64,000 nucleotides of DNA from Phycisphaera mikurensis NBRC 102666 (GCA_945878575.1 CAMDUB010000007.1:1-64000); one strand, 5' to 3'. Positions 35,858 through 44,931 are shown, numbered from the stretch's first letter. Made by a program: numbers and translations. The notes: generated by a model not told the origin, from the sequence alone.

Positions 35858-36867
35858 ACGCACAGCCCACTGAACTGACTGGCTTCCGCGCCATGATGAA
35901 ACGGTTCCTTGCGCCCAAGCGCGCGGCCATGCAGGCGGTGGGATTCCTGGTTGGTCTGGCATTGGTGGCATGGGTAGTGAAAGGCGCCATCGACGTTGCT
36001 GCCGATCCCACTCGTGCCGGGATTCTTGAAAGCGTGCGCGCGGCATGGCAGCAACGCCCGTGGCTGGTGATCGGCATTGCGCTGACCACCGCGGTGAGTT
36101 TGATCATCGACGGCGCACTGTTCTGGATGGTGTTGGCTCCGGTGCGGCGCCTTGGATTCATGGAGATTCAGTGGCTGACGTTCGTGACTGCCACGAGCAA
36201 TTTCTTCCCGGTACGCCTGGGTATTCCGGTGCGTTACGCCTACGCGCTGCTTGCCAACCGCCTGACATTTATGCAGGCCACCGCGTGGTTCATTGCCGTG
36301 ACACTGGTGGTGTTGGTTTCTCTCGGTGCGGTCATCGCAGCGACTGCCATCATTCCCGTCCCTGGGTTTGGTTGGGCCGCGTTAGTACTGGTTGCGCTTG
36401 CCATCGGCGGCTTCGTGTTGCAGCGGCTTGCTCACCTACCGATCATCACGCGTCGCTTCGGTGAGTGGACCCGCATGCTCACCACTCCGAGCACCTACTG
36501 GATCGGCACGATTCTGCGGGTTATCGAAGTCCTCCTGTGGATTGTGCGCATGTGGTGCGCTGCAGAAATTCTTGAGCTGGGGCTTTCCTTTGCCACCGTC
36601 ACTGTGCTTGGGGTAGCGGCGATTGCTGTCATGCTGAATCCATTTGGACGCATCGGATTCCGTGAAGCAACCACAGTCTTGGTTGCCAACTGGATGGCTG
36701 GCGGTGGCCTCGATGTTTCACACGCCGATGGCGGATTCAAGCAACTTGCATTGCTGGAGAGTCTTGGCGAAATGTTCACCACCATTCCGCTCGGGCTCAT
36801 CTCGTTGCCGTTGGTGATTTCTTGGTATCGCATGCGCCGACGCGAGCCCGCCGTCAATCCAAGTTGA
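35854..36867 (+). CDS. Flippase-like (LPG synthase/AglD-related) membrane protein
   Basis: A 337-residue membrane protein with about seven to eight hydrophobic segments, for example VGFLVGLALVAWVVKGAI, WLVIGIALTTAVSLIIDGALFWMVL, FIAVTLVVLVSLGAVIAATAIIPV and GWAALVLVALAIGGFVLQRL. The loop ATSNFFPVRLGIPVRYAYALLAN resembles the conserved region of the lysylphosphatidylglycerol synthase TM/UPF0104 group. The partner glycosyltransferase just upstream points to sugar-lipid work. Late sequence FGRIGFREATTVLVANWM may line the same site. The gene overlaps by 14 bases at its 3' end with the convergent YkgJ gene. Confidence 0.75.
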   Translation: MNAQPTELTGFRAMMKRFLAPKRAAMQAVGFLVGLALVAWVVKGAIDVAADPTRAGILESVRAAWQQRPWLVIGIALTTAVSLIIDGALFWMVLAPVRRLGFMEIQWLTFVTATSNFFPVRLGIPVRYAYALLANRLTFMQATAWFIAVTLVVLVSLGAVIAATAIIPVPGFGWAALVLVALAIGGFVLQRLAHLPIITRRFGEWTRMLTTPSTYWIGTILRVIEVLLWIVRMWCAAEILELGLSFATVTVLGVAAIAVMLNPFGRIGFREATTVLVANWMAGGGLDVSHADGGFKQLALLESLGEMFTTIPLGLISLPLVISWYRMRRREPAVNPS

Positions 36868-38131
36868 CGAGCGCCGCTGCAGCCACCCGGCGCAGCCCAT
36901 CATCAACGCGCAGAAACCGCATGCGCATTGCTTCGGCGCGGCTACCGAGCCACGGTGCACGACCACAAGCGCGATCGACCCGACCGATCGCCGCGCGCAG
37001 GTCTTCAAGCGATGGCTCGGCACGACGGAAGGCGGCAGCGTGCGCGCGCGCCAACCAACAAGCGCACGCCACATTCAACGCCACGGCCTGAATTCCTGCA
37101 GGAACTGACCACCCGTAGTAGCCGCTGCCCCACGCGCGACCGCCCAGGATGGTGGCGCGCATCCACCGCACCAACAGTTCCTCGCACGCGTTCCACTCCG
37201 GCGAATCCGTCAGCGAACGCACTTGATCAATCGCCGCAAACTGCGCCGAAGGCCAACGATCGCCCATCGCCGGCATCATTCCCGCACCCTTCGCAAATGC
37301 GCGACTGCGCAGGTACTGACCAACAATCGCGCGCACTCGGCCAACCCGACGAAGCTCTCCAATCTTGGGATCCTCCAGTCGGAAGAACGCTGCCTGCCGA
37401 AGTGTCGCCCGCTGCGCGCGCGTTGCGGCCTGCACCGGGTGGTGTGGAAGTTCCCGCGGAAGCGCTTGCACCAGCGTCTGCATCAGTTCCTGCAAACGCG
37501 CTCCGCGTACTTTGCCAAATCGCGCACCGGACAGTTGCTGCCCAAGCCATGCCAATCCGTCGATACGGATAACCAACGGCACCGCGCTGTTTGCCATCCA
37601 ATTATCCAGCGCGTCAGCAACACACTGAAGTTCCTCCGGTGTTGCCTCGGTTGCGTCATCAAGAAATGTTCGAACCGGTGCTAACTCCGGGACCGCATCC
37701 GCCATACGCCGCACTTCTCGCACATGGGTAGACAGCGGCGCGCCCTGATTTGCCAACACGCTTGCACACGCAAAGCTGATGCCAACATGCGCAGCTCCAG
37801 CGTCCGGCGCAAAATTAAATGGAAACAACTGGCATGCCAACGGCTTCGCTTCCAGGCCAAATTCGGCGTGAATTCGGCACTTTCCGCCCTCCAAGAGAAA
37901 TACGCAGGCGCCGTCAGCGCGCTGGGAAAGAAATCGTCGTCCGCGAAACTCAACAGTGACATCGCCAAGCGTGCGCTCCCAATCTTGCGAACGCAATTTT
38001 TCCAAATCCGCCTCACGCAGCTGCACTGTGAAATCGCGGCAGCAGTTTCCGCAGCCATGGCAACTGTATCGCTGCGATGGCAATGGAAGAATCGTCAACG
38101 GAATAGTGGAGGCGCGCTGCATGTCGGTCAC
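36854..38131 (-). CDS. YkgJ-type cysteine-cluster protein
   Basis: The 425-residue product opens with a cysteine cluster: YSCHGCGNCCRDFTVQL, later CRIHAEFGLEAKPLACQLFPF. This CxxCxxCC...C pattern marks the YkgJ/zinc- or iron-sulfur-chelating family, seen in proteins of unknown function and in FliB-like lysine methylases. A helical region of about 300 residues follows with no motif I recognise; a stretch ends RAWGSGYYGWSVPAG. The GTG at 38131 overlaps the rdgB stop (GTGA); an ATG three codons in (38122) is an alternative. Coupling to rdgB suggests cotranscription but not a shared function. Confidence 0.85.
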   Translation of the reverse strand: MTDMQRASTIPLTILPLPSQRYSCHGCGNCCRDFTVQLREADLEKLRSQDWERTLGDVTVEFRGRRFLSQRADGACVFLLEGGKCRIHAEFGLEAKPLACQLFPFNFAPDAGAAHVGISFACASVLANQGAPLSTHVREVRRMADAVPELAPVRTFLDDATEATPEELQCVADALDNWMANSAVPLVIRIDGLAWLGQQLSGARFGKVRGARLQELMQTLVQALPRELPHHPVQAATRAQRATLRQAAFFRLEDPKIGELRRVGRVRAIVGQYLRSRAFAKGAGMMPAMGDRWPSAQFAAIDQVRSLTDSPEWNACEELLVRWMRATILGGRAWGSGYYGWSVPAGIQAVALNVACACWLARAHAAAFRRAEPSLEDLRAAIGRVDRACGRAPWLGSRAEAMRMRFLRVDDGLRRVAAAALVNLD

Positions 38132-38748
38132 CAGGAAATCCGCTTATGAATCAAGAGATATGCCAAGCGCCGTACCGCGCGTCCACGATGACTCACTGCA
38201 TTTTTTTCCTGAGGCGACAACTCCGCGCTGGTCATCGCGCGCTCGGGAATCCATAGGTGTGGGTCGTATCCAAATCCGTTTGTGCCGCGCGGCTCATCTG
38301 CGATGACGCCCTCAAATTCACCGCGCGTCTCAATCAATACTATGCCGTCCGGCGTCGCAATACACATGGTGCATACAAATCGCGCGCGACGTTGATCCGG
38401 CGGAATGCCGCGCATCGATCCCACCAACTTGGCGTTGTTGCGTGCATCACGGTCCGCGCGTGAACCCTCGGTACCAGCCCAATACGCACTATGTACGCCG
38501 GGTGCTCCCTGCAGCGCGTCCACTTCCAGTCCGCTGTCATCAGCAAGCACGGCCTCACCAAGCGCCGCCGCGTAATAACGAGCCTTAATTCGTGCATTTT
38601 CTTCAAATGTTGACCCGGGCTCGTCAGGCTCTGCCGGCACCGGGCGACCAAGTTCCGGCAGTGACACCACCGCAAATCCCATCGGCTCAAGCACCGCACG
38701 GATCTCATCCACCTTGTGCGGGTTACCAGTTGCGATCACGATGCGCAT
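38128..38748 (-). CDS. rdgB: Non-canonical purine NTP pyrophosphatase (RdgB/HAM1)
   Basis: RdgB removes inosine and xanthosine triphosphates from the nucleotide pool. The 206-residue product shows IVIATGNPHKVDEIRAVL, STFEENARIKARYYA, LADDSGLEVDALQGAPGVHSAYWAG and RGTNGFGYDPHLWIP, all diagnostic. It ends with AELSPQEKNAVSHRGRAVRRL, the S-RG-A motif. The start is the ATG at 38748. Purine degradation genes lie in the same window, but they are far away and the two systems need not be linked. Confidence 0.97.
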   Translation of the reverse strand: MRIVIATGNPHKVDEIRAVLEPMGFAVVSLPELGRPVPAEPDEPGSTFEENARIKARYYAAALGEAVLADDSGLEVDALQGAPGVHSAYWAGTEGSRADRDARNNAKLVGSMRGIPPDQRRARFVCTMCIATPDGIVLIETRGEFEGVIADEPRGTNGFGYDPHLWIPERAMTSAELSPQEKNAVSHRGRAVRRLAYLLIHKRISW

Positions 38749-38769
38749 GGCTCGCTCCTCTTGGTTGCA

Positions 38770-40419
38770 TTAGGTTTGCAGTACGCCGGTACGAAACGGT
38801 GCTTCGACTGGCGCCTGGTATGCCACTCGCATTGCCGCCACCAGTTCATCACGGGTGTGCTGCGGATCAATGATGCGGTCGACCCAACCACGGCTTGCCG
38901 CGTACTTGATGTCCTGCTGTTCGGAATAGCTGCGCGTGATCGCTTCCAGAAGTTGCGCGCGCATGCCCTCGTCGATCTTCTCGCCTTTGCGTTCGCGCGC
39001 CGCCAGGTCAATCTGCAACAAGGTGCTCGCTGCCTGAGCCGCACCCATCACGCTGCATTTGGCGTTGGGCCACGCCAGTGTGAGCAGCGGATCAAAGGCA
39101 CGTCCACACATGGCGTAATTGCCAGCGCCGTAACTTCCACCAACAATCAACACCAACTTAGGAACTACGCAGTTGGCCATCGCGTTCACCATCTTGGCGC
39201 CCGAGCGAATAATGCCGCCCTGTTCGCTATCGCGCCCAACCATGAATCCGTTGGTGTCGTGCACAAAGAGAATTGGAATCTTGCGCTGATTGCAATCCAT
39301 AATGAAGCGCGCGGCCTTGTCAGCACTGTCGTCATAAATGACCGCAGGCATGTTGGTGGCAACCGAAGGACCAGCCTTGCCGCCGGCCATCTTCTTCTGC
39401 GTCAGTTTCTTCTGATTCGCCACGATTCCCAGCGCAAATCCGCCAATGCGGGCGTAACCACACACGAGCGACTGCCCAAACTCGGCGCGGTACTCATCCA
39501 TGCTGTTTGCATCGACCAGGCAGCCGAGCAACTCGGTCATGTCGTACTGCTGGCCAGGCTCCACGCGAATCACCGAAGTCACTTCAGTCGGCGCGCGCGA
39601 GGGCTGCGCCGACGCAACCGCCGGCGTCGGAGCGGGCAACGCAGCACGGCTCGCCTGCAGCAAACTGCGCAAGCGCGTGATGCATGCCGGATCGTCTTTC
39701 TCCCGGAAATCAATCGTTCCGGAAATCTGTGCATGCATGGCTGCGCCGCCCAAGTCTTCGCTGGAAACCTCTTGCCCGATCGCGGCCTTCACCAGCGCTG
39801 GACCTGCCAGATACAGGCCGCTTCCCTCGGTCATCAACAGCGTGTCGCAGAGCACCGGCAAGTATCCGCCGCCGGCCACACAATTGCCCATGATGGCGGC
39901 GTACTGCGGAATGCCCATGGCACTAAATACAGCGTTGTTGCGGAAAATCCGACCAAAATCATCGGTGTCGGGAAACACGTCTTCCTGCAAAGGCAAGAAC
40001 ACGCCCGCACTGTCAACCAAATACAGGAGCGGCAACCGCGCGCGCTCAGCAATCACCTGCGCGCGAATGATCTTCTTGCAGGTCATCGGAAAGAATGCCC
40101 CAGCTTTCACCGTGGCGTCATTGGCAATGATCATCACCAGCCGGCCCTGCACGGTGCCGATGCCAGTGATCACGCCCGCTGCAGGTGCACCGCCGTATTC
40201 GCGGTACATGTTCCACGCCGCAAACAATCCCAGTTCGGTGAACGCAGTCCCCGCATCAACAAGCAGCGCGATGCGCTCGCGTGCCGTCAATCGACCATGT
40301 CGGTGCTGGCGTTCGATGCCCGAAGGGCCACCGCCTTGCTCGATCTTGGCGCTTTCGGCGATGAATTGGGCGATCGCCCCGTGAAGTCCTGTAGGGGCGG
40401 CGGAAGGGGCGTCTGCCAT
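38770..40419 (-). CDS. Acyl-CoA carboxylase carboxyltransferase subunit (methylcrotonyl-CoA type likely)
   Basis: The 549-residue product belongs to the carboxyltransferase (beta) family that moves carboxyl groups from biotin to acyl-CoA. It shows GLTARERI-like RLTARERIALLVD, GVITGIGTVQGRLVMIIANDATVKAGAFFPMTCKKI, LLYLVDSAGVFLPLQEDVFPD, YAAIMGNCVAGGGYLPVLCD, and a C-terminal GSYGAGNYAMCGRAFDPLLTLAWPNAKCSVMGAAQAAS. The last segment is close to that of MccB. The biotin-carrying alpha subunit is not adjacent. The ATG at 40419 is preferred over the longer frame, which runs into the rpsO promoter region. It lies 21 bases upstream of rdgB on the same strand. Confidence 0.92.
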   Translation of the reverse strand: MADAPSAAPTGLHGAIAQFIAESAKIEQGGGPSGIERQHRHGRLTARERIALLVDAGTAFTELGLFAAWNMYREYGGAPAAGVITGIGTVQGRLVMIIANDATVKAGAFFPMTCKKIIRAQVIAERARLPLLYLVDSAGVFLPLQEDVFPDTDDFGRIFRNNAVFSAMGIPQYAAIMGNCVAGGGYLPVLCDTLLMTEGSGLYLAGPALVKAAIGQEVSSEDLGGAAMHAQISGTIDFREKDDPACITRLRSLLQASRAALPAPTPAVASAQPSRAPTEVTSVIRVEPGQQYDMTELLGCLVDANSMDEYRAEFGQSLVCGYARIGGFALGIVANQKKLTQKKMAGGKAGPSVATNMPAVIYDDSADKAARFIMDCNQRKIPILFVHDTNGFMVGRDSEQGGIIRSGAKMVNAMANCVVPKLVLIVGGSYGAGNYAMCGRAFDPLLTLAWPNAKCSVMGAAQAASTLLQIDLAARERKGEKIDEGMRAQLLEAITRSYSEQQDIKYAASRGWVDRIIDPQHTRDELVAAMRVAYQAPVEAPFRTGVLQT

Positions 40420-40478
40420 GATGGAATGAAGGATACGGCGGTTTCGTCTGTCCCGATAACGGTCATCGCTCCCCCGGC

Positions 40479-40506
40479 TTGAGTTAAACGGCGGATTCAC
40501 TACACT
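40479..40506 (+). promoter_or_regulatory. Probable sigma-70 promoter of rpsO
   Basis: TTGAGT at 40479-40484 and TACACT at 40501-40506 are 16 bases apart, each matching consensus at four of six positions. Transcription would begin near 40513 and give a leader of about 29 bases carrying AAGGAAAG before the rpsO ATG. Confidence 0.55.
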
Positions 40507-40541
40507 ACGCGGCTCAATTCAAGCAAGGAAAGCCAGAAGCA

Positions 40542-40811
40542 ATGTCGATCTCCGCAACGAAAAAAGCCGCTGTCATCAGCGTCAACCGCACCCACGCTAC
40601 TGACACCGGATCTCCGGAAGTCCAAGTGGCCATCCTCAGCGAGCGCATCACCACGCTGCAGGACCACTTCAAGGCAAACCCCAAGGACCACCACGGCCGT
40701 CGCGGCCTGTTGTTCATGGTTGGTCGCCGTAACCGTCTGCTCACCTACCTCGCGCGCACTGACCGCGATCGGTACCAGACCCTCATCAAGCGTCTCGGTC
40801 TTCGCAAGTAA
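40542..40811 (+). CDS. rpsO: 30S ribosomal protein S15
   Basis: An 89-residue S15, which binds 16S rRNA early in small subunit assembly. The sequence shows [47 protein letters not shown] and the [12 protein letters not shown] end, all typical and of normal length. The ATG follows AAGGAAAG. The gene precedes pnp with about 180 bases between, the same order as in many bacteria. The short leader leaves little room for the S15 autoregulatory structure known in other species. Confidence 0.98.
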   Translation: MSISATKKAAVISVNRTHATDTGSPEVQVAILSERITTLQDHFKANPKDHHGRRGLLFMVGRRNRLLTYLARTDRDRYQTLIKRLGLRK

Positions 40812-40995
40812 GGCTCGCAGCCGCACCGCCGCACTGCGGCAGTTGGCATCGCGCAGCCTTCACACAACGAAGTCTTTACTGCGCCGTGGCTCCTGTCCTG
40901 AAGGCGGGTGGCTGTCGTCCATTTGCGCGCTGAGACACCCCGTCCAAAATTATTAAACGCGTTAGAGCATCACTTTAGAAAGAGGAATGAAGCAA

Positions 40996-43302
40996 ATGTC
41001 CAGTACCAAGAAGCATGTCATCGTTGAACGTGAAATCGGCGGCCGTACGCTGCGATTCGAAACCGGCAAGGTTGCCAAACTCGCCCACGGAGCAGTTGTT
41101 GCCAGTTACGGCGACACCGTCGTCCTGTGCACCGCCGTCCGCGCCAACCCGCGCGCTGGCATCGATTTCTTCCCTCTCACCTGCGATTACCGCGAGCGCA
41201 CCTCTGCCGCTGGTAAGTACCCAGGCGGCTTCAAGAAGCGCGAAGGCGCCCCAAGTGAGAAGGAAGTCCTGACCATGCGAATGATGGATCGCCCGATCCG
41301 TCCGCTCTTTCCAGATGGCTTCATTGACGAAATTCAGCTGCAGTGCATCGTGCTCAGTCACGACACGCAGAACGACAGCGACGTGCTCGCCTGCACCGGC
41401 GCCAGCGCCGCACTCAGCCTGACCGACGCCCCATTCCAGGGCCCGATCGCCACCGTGCGTGTCGGCCGCGTCATCACTGAACAGGGTTCAACCTTCATCA
41501 TCAACCCAACCGTCGCGCAGCTTGATTACAGCGACATCGATTTGGTGCTCTCCGGTCACAAGGACGGCATCAACATGATCGAAGTCGGCGCGGCTGAAGT
41601 CGACGAGAAGACCATGCTGGAGGCAATCGCCTTCGGTCTGGAGCACGGCATCAAGCCAATCCTGGCTCTGATCGAAGAACTGCGCACCAAGAGCGACGCA
41701 CCAGCGCACTCCATGGGCACGCCCGTTCTCCCATCGGACGAAGTCATGAAGCTCGTCAAGGAGAAGGCATACGACTCCATGAAGGAAGCGCGCAAGATCA
41801 ACGGCAAGAAGGAGCGCAACGCCAAGGTGGACGAAGTCAAGAAGTATGTGCTCGATACATTCTTTGCGATGCCAACCGGCGAAATCTCCTTCAGTACTTG
41901 GCAGACCGCTGACAAGCGCGCCAAGGAAGCCAAGGAAGCCATGCGCATCATGGAGAAGAAGGTCACCCACGACCTCGTCTCCAACCACGGCATCCGTCCG
42001 GATGGTCGCACCAAGGATCAGATCCGCAAGCTCGATATGGAGGTCTCTGTCCTCCCGCGCACGCACGGCAGCGCCTTCTTCCAACGCGGCGAGACGCAGA
42101 GCATCGTCACTTGCACCCTCGGCACCATCAAGGACGAGCAAATCGTCGATGGTTTGATGCCTGAGTACGCAAAGAAGTTCTACCTGCACTACAACTTCCC
42201 TCCATTCTGCACCGGCGAAGCTGGCCGCATCATGGGCCCGGGTCGTCGCGAGCAGGGTCACGGCGCACTCGCCGAGCGAAGCCTTCGCGCGATTCTGCCA
42301 GATCCGGTGGAATTCCCGTACACCGTGCGCCTGATCAGCGAGATCACTGAGTCGAACGGCTCAAGCTCGATGGCCAGTGTCTGTGGCGGCTGCTTGGCGC
42401 TGATGGATGCGGGCGTGCCTATCAAGGCCACCTGCGCTGGCATCAGTGTTGGTCGCTTCACCTCTTCTGAGGGCAAGGTTGGCCACGTGATCGACATCAT
42501 CGGCGAAGAAGACTTCTTCGGCGAGATGGACTTCAAGGTCAGCGGCACCCGCGAGGGCATCACCGGCATTCAGCTTGACCTGAAGGCCCGCGGTCTCTCC
42601 ATCGAAGAAATCACCACGATCTTTGAGATCGCCCGTAAGGGACGCATCGACATCATCGGGCAGATGGAAGCTGTCATCGCTGAACCACGCGGCGACATCT
42701 CCAAGTTCGCACCGCGCATCATCACCGTGAAGATCGACCCCGAGAAGATCGGCAAGTTGATCGGACCAGGCGGCAAGATGATCCGCGGCATCCAGGAGCG
42801 CACGGGCGCCCAGATCGACGTCGAAGAGGATGGAACCGTGTTCATCGCATGCGCCGACAGCGAGAAGGCCGCTCAGGCGCGTGCCGAAGTCGAGGCGCTC
42901 GGTGCGGAGATCAAGCTTGGCTCGATCTACGACGGCAAGGTCATCTCGATCAAGGACTTCGGTTGCTTCATCGAACTCGTCCCCGGAACCGACGGCATGT
43001 GCCACGTGTCGGAACTGGCGCACGGGTTCGTGAAGCACGCCACCGAGGTCGTCAAGATCGGCGATATCGTCAAGGTCAAGGTCATCAACGTTGACGACAG
43101 CGGGCGCATCAAGCTGAGCCGCAAGGCCCTCCTTGAGGCACCAGCCGGCGGCGGTGGTGGCGAAGGTGGTGGCGGTGGAGACCGTGGTCGTCGCGATGGC
43201 GGCGGCGGCGGCGGCGGAGACCGTGGCGGACGCGACGGCGGTCGCGACGGCGGTCGCGACGGCGGTCGCCGCGACCGTGAAGGCGCACCGGCCCAGCAGT
43301 AA
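40996..43302 (+). CDS. pnp: Polyribonucleotide nucleotidyltransferase (PNPase)
   Basis: PNPase degrades RNA 3' to 5' by phosphorolysis. The 768-residue product has the first RNase PH domain (VIVEREIGGRTLRFETGKVAKLAHGAVVASYGDTVV), a helical linker, the second RNase PH domain (RPDGRTKDQIRKL; FPPFCTGEAGRIMGPGRREQGHGALAERSL), a KH domain (KIDPEKIGKLIGPGGKMIRGI, near 578) and an S1 domain (near 638: GKVISIKDFGCFIEL). From about 715 the tail is Gly/Arg/Asp-rich (RDGG repeats), an unusual extension likely to bind RNA. The ATG at 40996 lies nine bases after AGAGGA; the ATG at 40987 abuts that site and is less likely. Confidence 0.97.
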   Translation: MSSTKKHVIVEREIGGRTLRFETGKVAKLAHGAVVASYGDTVVLCTAVRANPRAGIDFFPLTCDYRERTSAAGKYPGGFKKREGAPSEKEVLTMRMMDRPIRPLFPDGFIDEIQLQCIVLSHDTQNDSDVLACTGASAALSLTDAPFQGPIATVRVGRVITEQGSTFIINPTVAQLDYSDIDLVLSGHKDGINMIEVGAAEVDEKTMLEAIAFGLEHGIKPILALIEELRTKSDAPAHSMGTPVLPSDEVMKLVKEKAYDSMKEARKINGKKERNAKVDEVKKYVLDTFFAMPTGEISFSTWQTADKRAKEAKEAMRIMEKKVTHDLVSNHGIRPDGRTKDQIRKLDMEVSVLPRTHGSAFFQRGETQSIVTCTLGTIKDEQIVDGLMPEYAKKFYLHYNFPPFCTGEAGRIMGPGRREQGHGALAERSLRAILPDPVEFPYTVRLISEITESNGSSSMASVCGGCLALMDAGVPIKATCAGISVGRFTSSEGKVGHVIDIIGEEDFFGEMDFKVSGTREGITGIQLDLKARGLSIEEITTIFEIARKGRIDIIGQMEAVIAEPRGDISKFAPRIITVKIDPEKIGKLIGPGGKMIRGIQERTGAQIDVEEDGTVFIACADSEKAAQARAEVEALGAEIKLGSIYDGKVISIKDFGCFIELVPGTDGMCHVSELAHGFVKHATEVVKIGDIVKVKVINVDDSGRIKLSRKALLEAPAGGGGGEGGGGGDRGRRDGGGGGGGDRGGRDGGRDGGRDGGRRDREGAPAQQ

Positions 43303-43331
43303 AATCTGCCGGCAATACCAGTACCTATGAA

Positions 43332-43369
43332 CCGAGGCCATCTACACCAGATGGCCTCGGTAATTTTTT
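43332..43369 (+). terminator. Rho-independent terminator after pnp
   Basis: A perfect 12-base stem (CCGAGGCCATCT with AGATGGCCTCGG) around the loop ACACC is followed by TAATTTTTT. It lies 29 bases after the pnp stop. Confidence 0.93.
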
Positions 43370-43620
43370 CGGAGCGCCTGCGAACCAACCCCTGCGCTCC
43401 TTCGTAAACCCTTTGTTCATAAGCCACTACGTCCGCTGAGTTATTCGAACCCAAATTGCCCGTCCGAAACCCCAAACTATTGATTGTTCAGACTTGCATA
43501 AGTCCGTAAACCGGAGCATAATTCGCGCGGTCTCGGAATCTTTGGGGCCGGCGGATCACACAACCGCACCTTCCTGCGTGTTCATCGGTAGGAATGTCAC
43601 CTAGTTAGAGCGAGCAACCC
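43370..43620 (+). other. Region between pnp terminator and csp, holding the csp leader
   Basis: No gene is supported in these 251 bases. After the pnp terminator there is an AT-richer stretch with the predicted csp promoter, then about 92 bases of leader before the csp ATG, including GTAGGAATG near 43590. A long untranslated leader is characteristic of cold-shock genes, where it folds and tunes translation by temperature. I could not define a fold by eye. Confidence 0.5.
43494..43522 (+). promoter_or_regulatory. Probable promoter of the cold-shock gene
   Basis: TTGCAT at 43494-43499 and CATAAT at 43517-43522 are 17 bases apart. The -10 matches consensus at five of six positions, the -35 at three. 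Transcription would start near 43529 and yield a leader of about 92 bases. Confidence 0.5.
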
Positions 43621-43875
43621 ATGTCCAACACCACTCTCGAAAACGTAGAAGGCCAAGTGAAATGGTTCGACCCCCGCAAGGGATTCGGATTCATTGTTGG
43701 ACCTCAAGGCCAGGACATCTTTGTTCACTTCTCCGTCATCGATCAAGAGGGCGGATTCCGCACTCTGAATGACGCTGAGATGGTCGTCTATTCCGCGACT
43801 GAGGGTGCTAAGGGATGGGCCGCCACCAAGGCTCGTTCGCTGACTCGCGTCCCAGCCGCTGGCAGCGGGACATGA
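43621..43875 (+). CDS. Cold-shock domain protein
   Basis: An 84-residue CspA-like RNA/DNA-binding protein. The two RNA-binding motifs are present: KGFGFIV (RNP1) and DIFVHFSV (RNP2), within GQVKWFDPRKGFGFIVGPQGQDIFVHFSVI. The domain closes normally with EGAKGWAATKA. About 8 extra residues at each end exceed the 66-70 of classical CspA. The ribosome binding site is weak. A sensor kinase gene follows 25 bases later on the same strand. Confidence 0.95.
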   Translation: MSNTTLENVEGQVKWFDPRKGFGFIVGPQGQDIFVHFSVIDQEGGFRTLNDAEMVVYSATEGAKGWAATKARSLTRVPAAGSGT

Positions 43876-43900
43876 TCCGTCGCTCAATGCGGCGCGCCTG

Positions 43901-44914
43901 ATGCATATTGAACTGTTTAGCTCCCTGCTTTATGCAGGACTATTCCCTGCCCGACACCTGCGCGTGTCGGGGGTTCTTGTTGATACGAATGCCACTGGCA
44001 CGATCACCCCTGCTGCGGCCGAATCGATTCCCGGGTGGGCCGTTATCGCCGTGGCAATCTGCAGCGCACTCGGCATCGTGGCGCTCGCGTGGTGGCTCCC
44101 CTACCGCATGATGCGCGTGCAACGAACGCAAGTGCGGCACGCTGAACGTGCAGCTGCGGAGAGCGCGCGTAACGCCGAGATTGCATCGATGACCCGAGGA
44201 CTTGCGCACGAAATCAAGAATCCACTCTCCACCGTGGTCTTGAACGCACAACTGCTGCGCGAGGAAATCCTGGACTCGCCACTTGATGAAACCGATCGCG
44301 CCAGCATGTCGCGTCGCGTGGACACCCTGGCGCGCGAAGCCGCACGCCTGCGCGACATTCTCACTGACTTCCTGCGTTACGCGGGCCGAATGCAACTGGA
44401 TCGGCGGCACTGCGATCTCCGCGATGCCGTTACCGAAATCAGCGACTTCTTCATGCCGCAAGCGGAGCAAGCGGGCGTCCGATTCGTCGTCGATATGGAC
44501 CGGCATCCGGTCATTGTTGACGCCGACCCTTCGCTACTGAAGCAAGCGCTGCTCAATTTGCTCCTAAACTCAGTGCAGGCCATGCAAGACCTCCCCGAGG
44601 ACCGCGCCCGGACACTGAAACTTTCAGTGCACGCCGATCCATCCGAAAGTCGGAACGAGAACCCCCGCTGTGCTGCCATTGAGGTGGAAGACACTGGCCC
44701 AGGATTGACCCCGGAGATGCGCCAGCACACCTTTGAGCCCTATCACACCACCAAGCCGGGCGGCAATGGACTCGGCCTGGCCACCGCGCGGCGCATCGTT
44801 GAGGCGCACGGCGGGAGTATCGAAGCGCTCGCTGCAAGCAATGGCGATGGGGCGCGCTTTCGCATCACCCTGCCACTCGCCGAGACCGCGTCCCACGCAC
44901 CAGCGCCGCGCTGA
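43901..44914 (+). CDS. Membrane-bound sensor histidine kinase
   Basis: A 337-residue kinase. One or two N-terminal hydrophobic stretches (the second, WAVIAVAICSALGIVALAWWLPY, near 46-68, is a clear membrane helix) leave no sizeable sensor domain. The dimerisation/phosphoacceptor motif is GLAHEIKNPLSTVVLNAQLL with His103. The ATPase domain has ALLNLLLNSVQAM (N box), VEDTGPGLTP (G1), FEPYHTTKPGGNGLGLATARRIVEAHGG (F and G2 boxes). This resembles NtrB/ZraS-like kinases. No response regulator lies next to it, so it is an orphan. It may be cotranscribed with the cold-shock gene. Confidence 0.92.
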   Translation: MHIELFSSLLYAGLFPARHLRVSGVLVDTNATGTITPAAAESIPGWAVIAVAICSALGIVALAWWLPYRMMRVQRTQVRHAERAAAESARNAEIASMTRGLAHEIKNPLSTVVLNAQLLREEILDSPLDETDRASMSRRVDTLAREAARLRDILTDFLRYAGRMQLDRRHCDLRDAVTEISDFFMPQAEQAGVRFVVDMDRHPVIVDADPSLLKQALLNLLLNSVQAMQDLPEDRARTLKLSVHADPSESRNENPRCAAIEVEDTGPGLTPEMRQHTFEPYHTTKPGGNGLGLATARRIVEAHGGSIEALAASNGDGARFRITLPLAETASHAPAPR

Positions 44915-44931
44915 TTGCGCGACACCTGCGC

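Noticed and set aside
38716-40482. A 588-codon open frame on the plus strand
   Set aside because: It is the reverse of the acyl-CoA carboxylase gene, whose protein has clear family motifs; this frame has none.
40812-40995. A riboswitch or terminator between rpsO and pnp
   Set aside because: Only a short GCCGCA-CTGCGGC type hairpin is visible and there is no T run; nothing else could be supported by eye.
42361-43341. A 326-codon minus-strand frame with Ala/Thr/Val repeats
   Set aside because: It is the complement of pnp and its repetitive tail; composition is an artefact.
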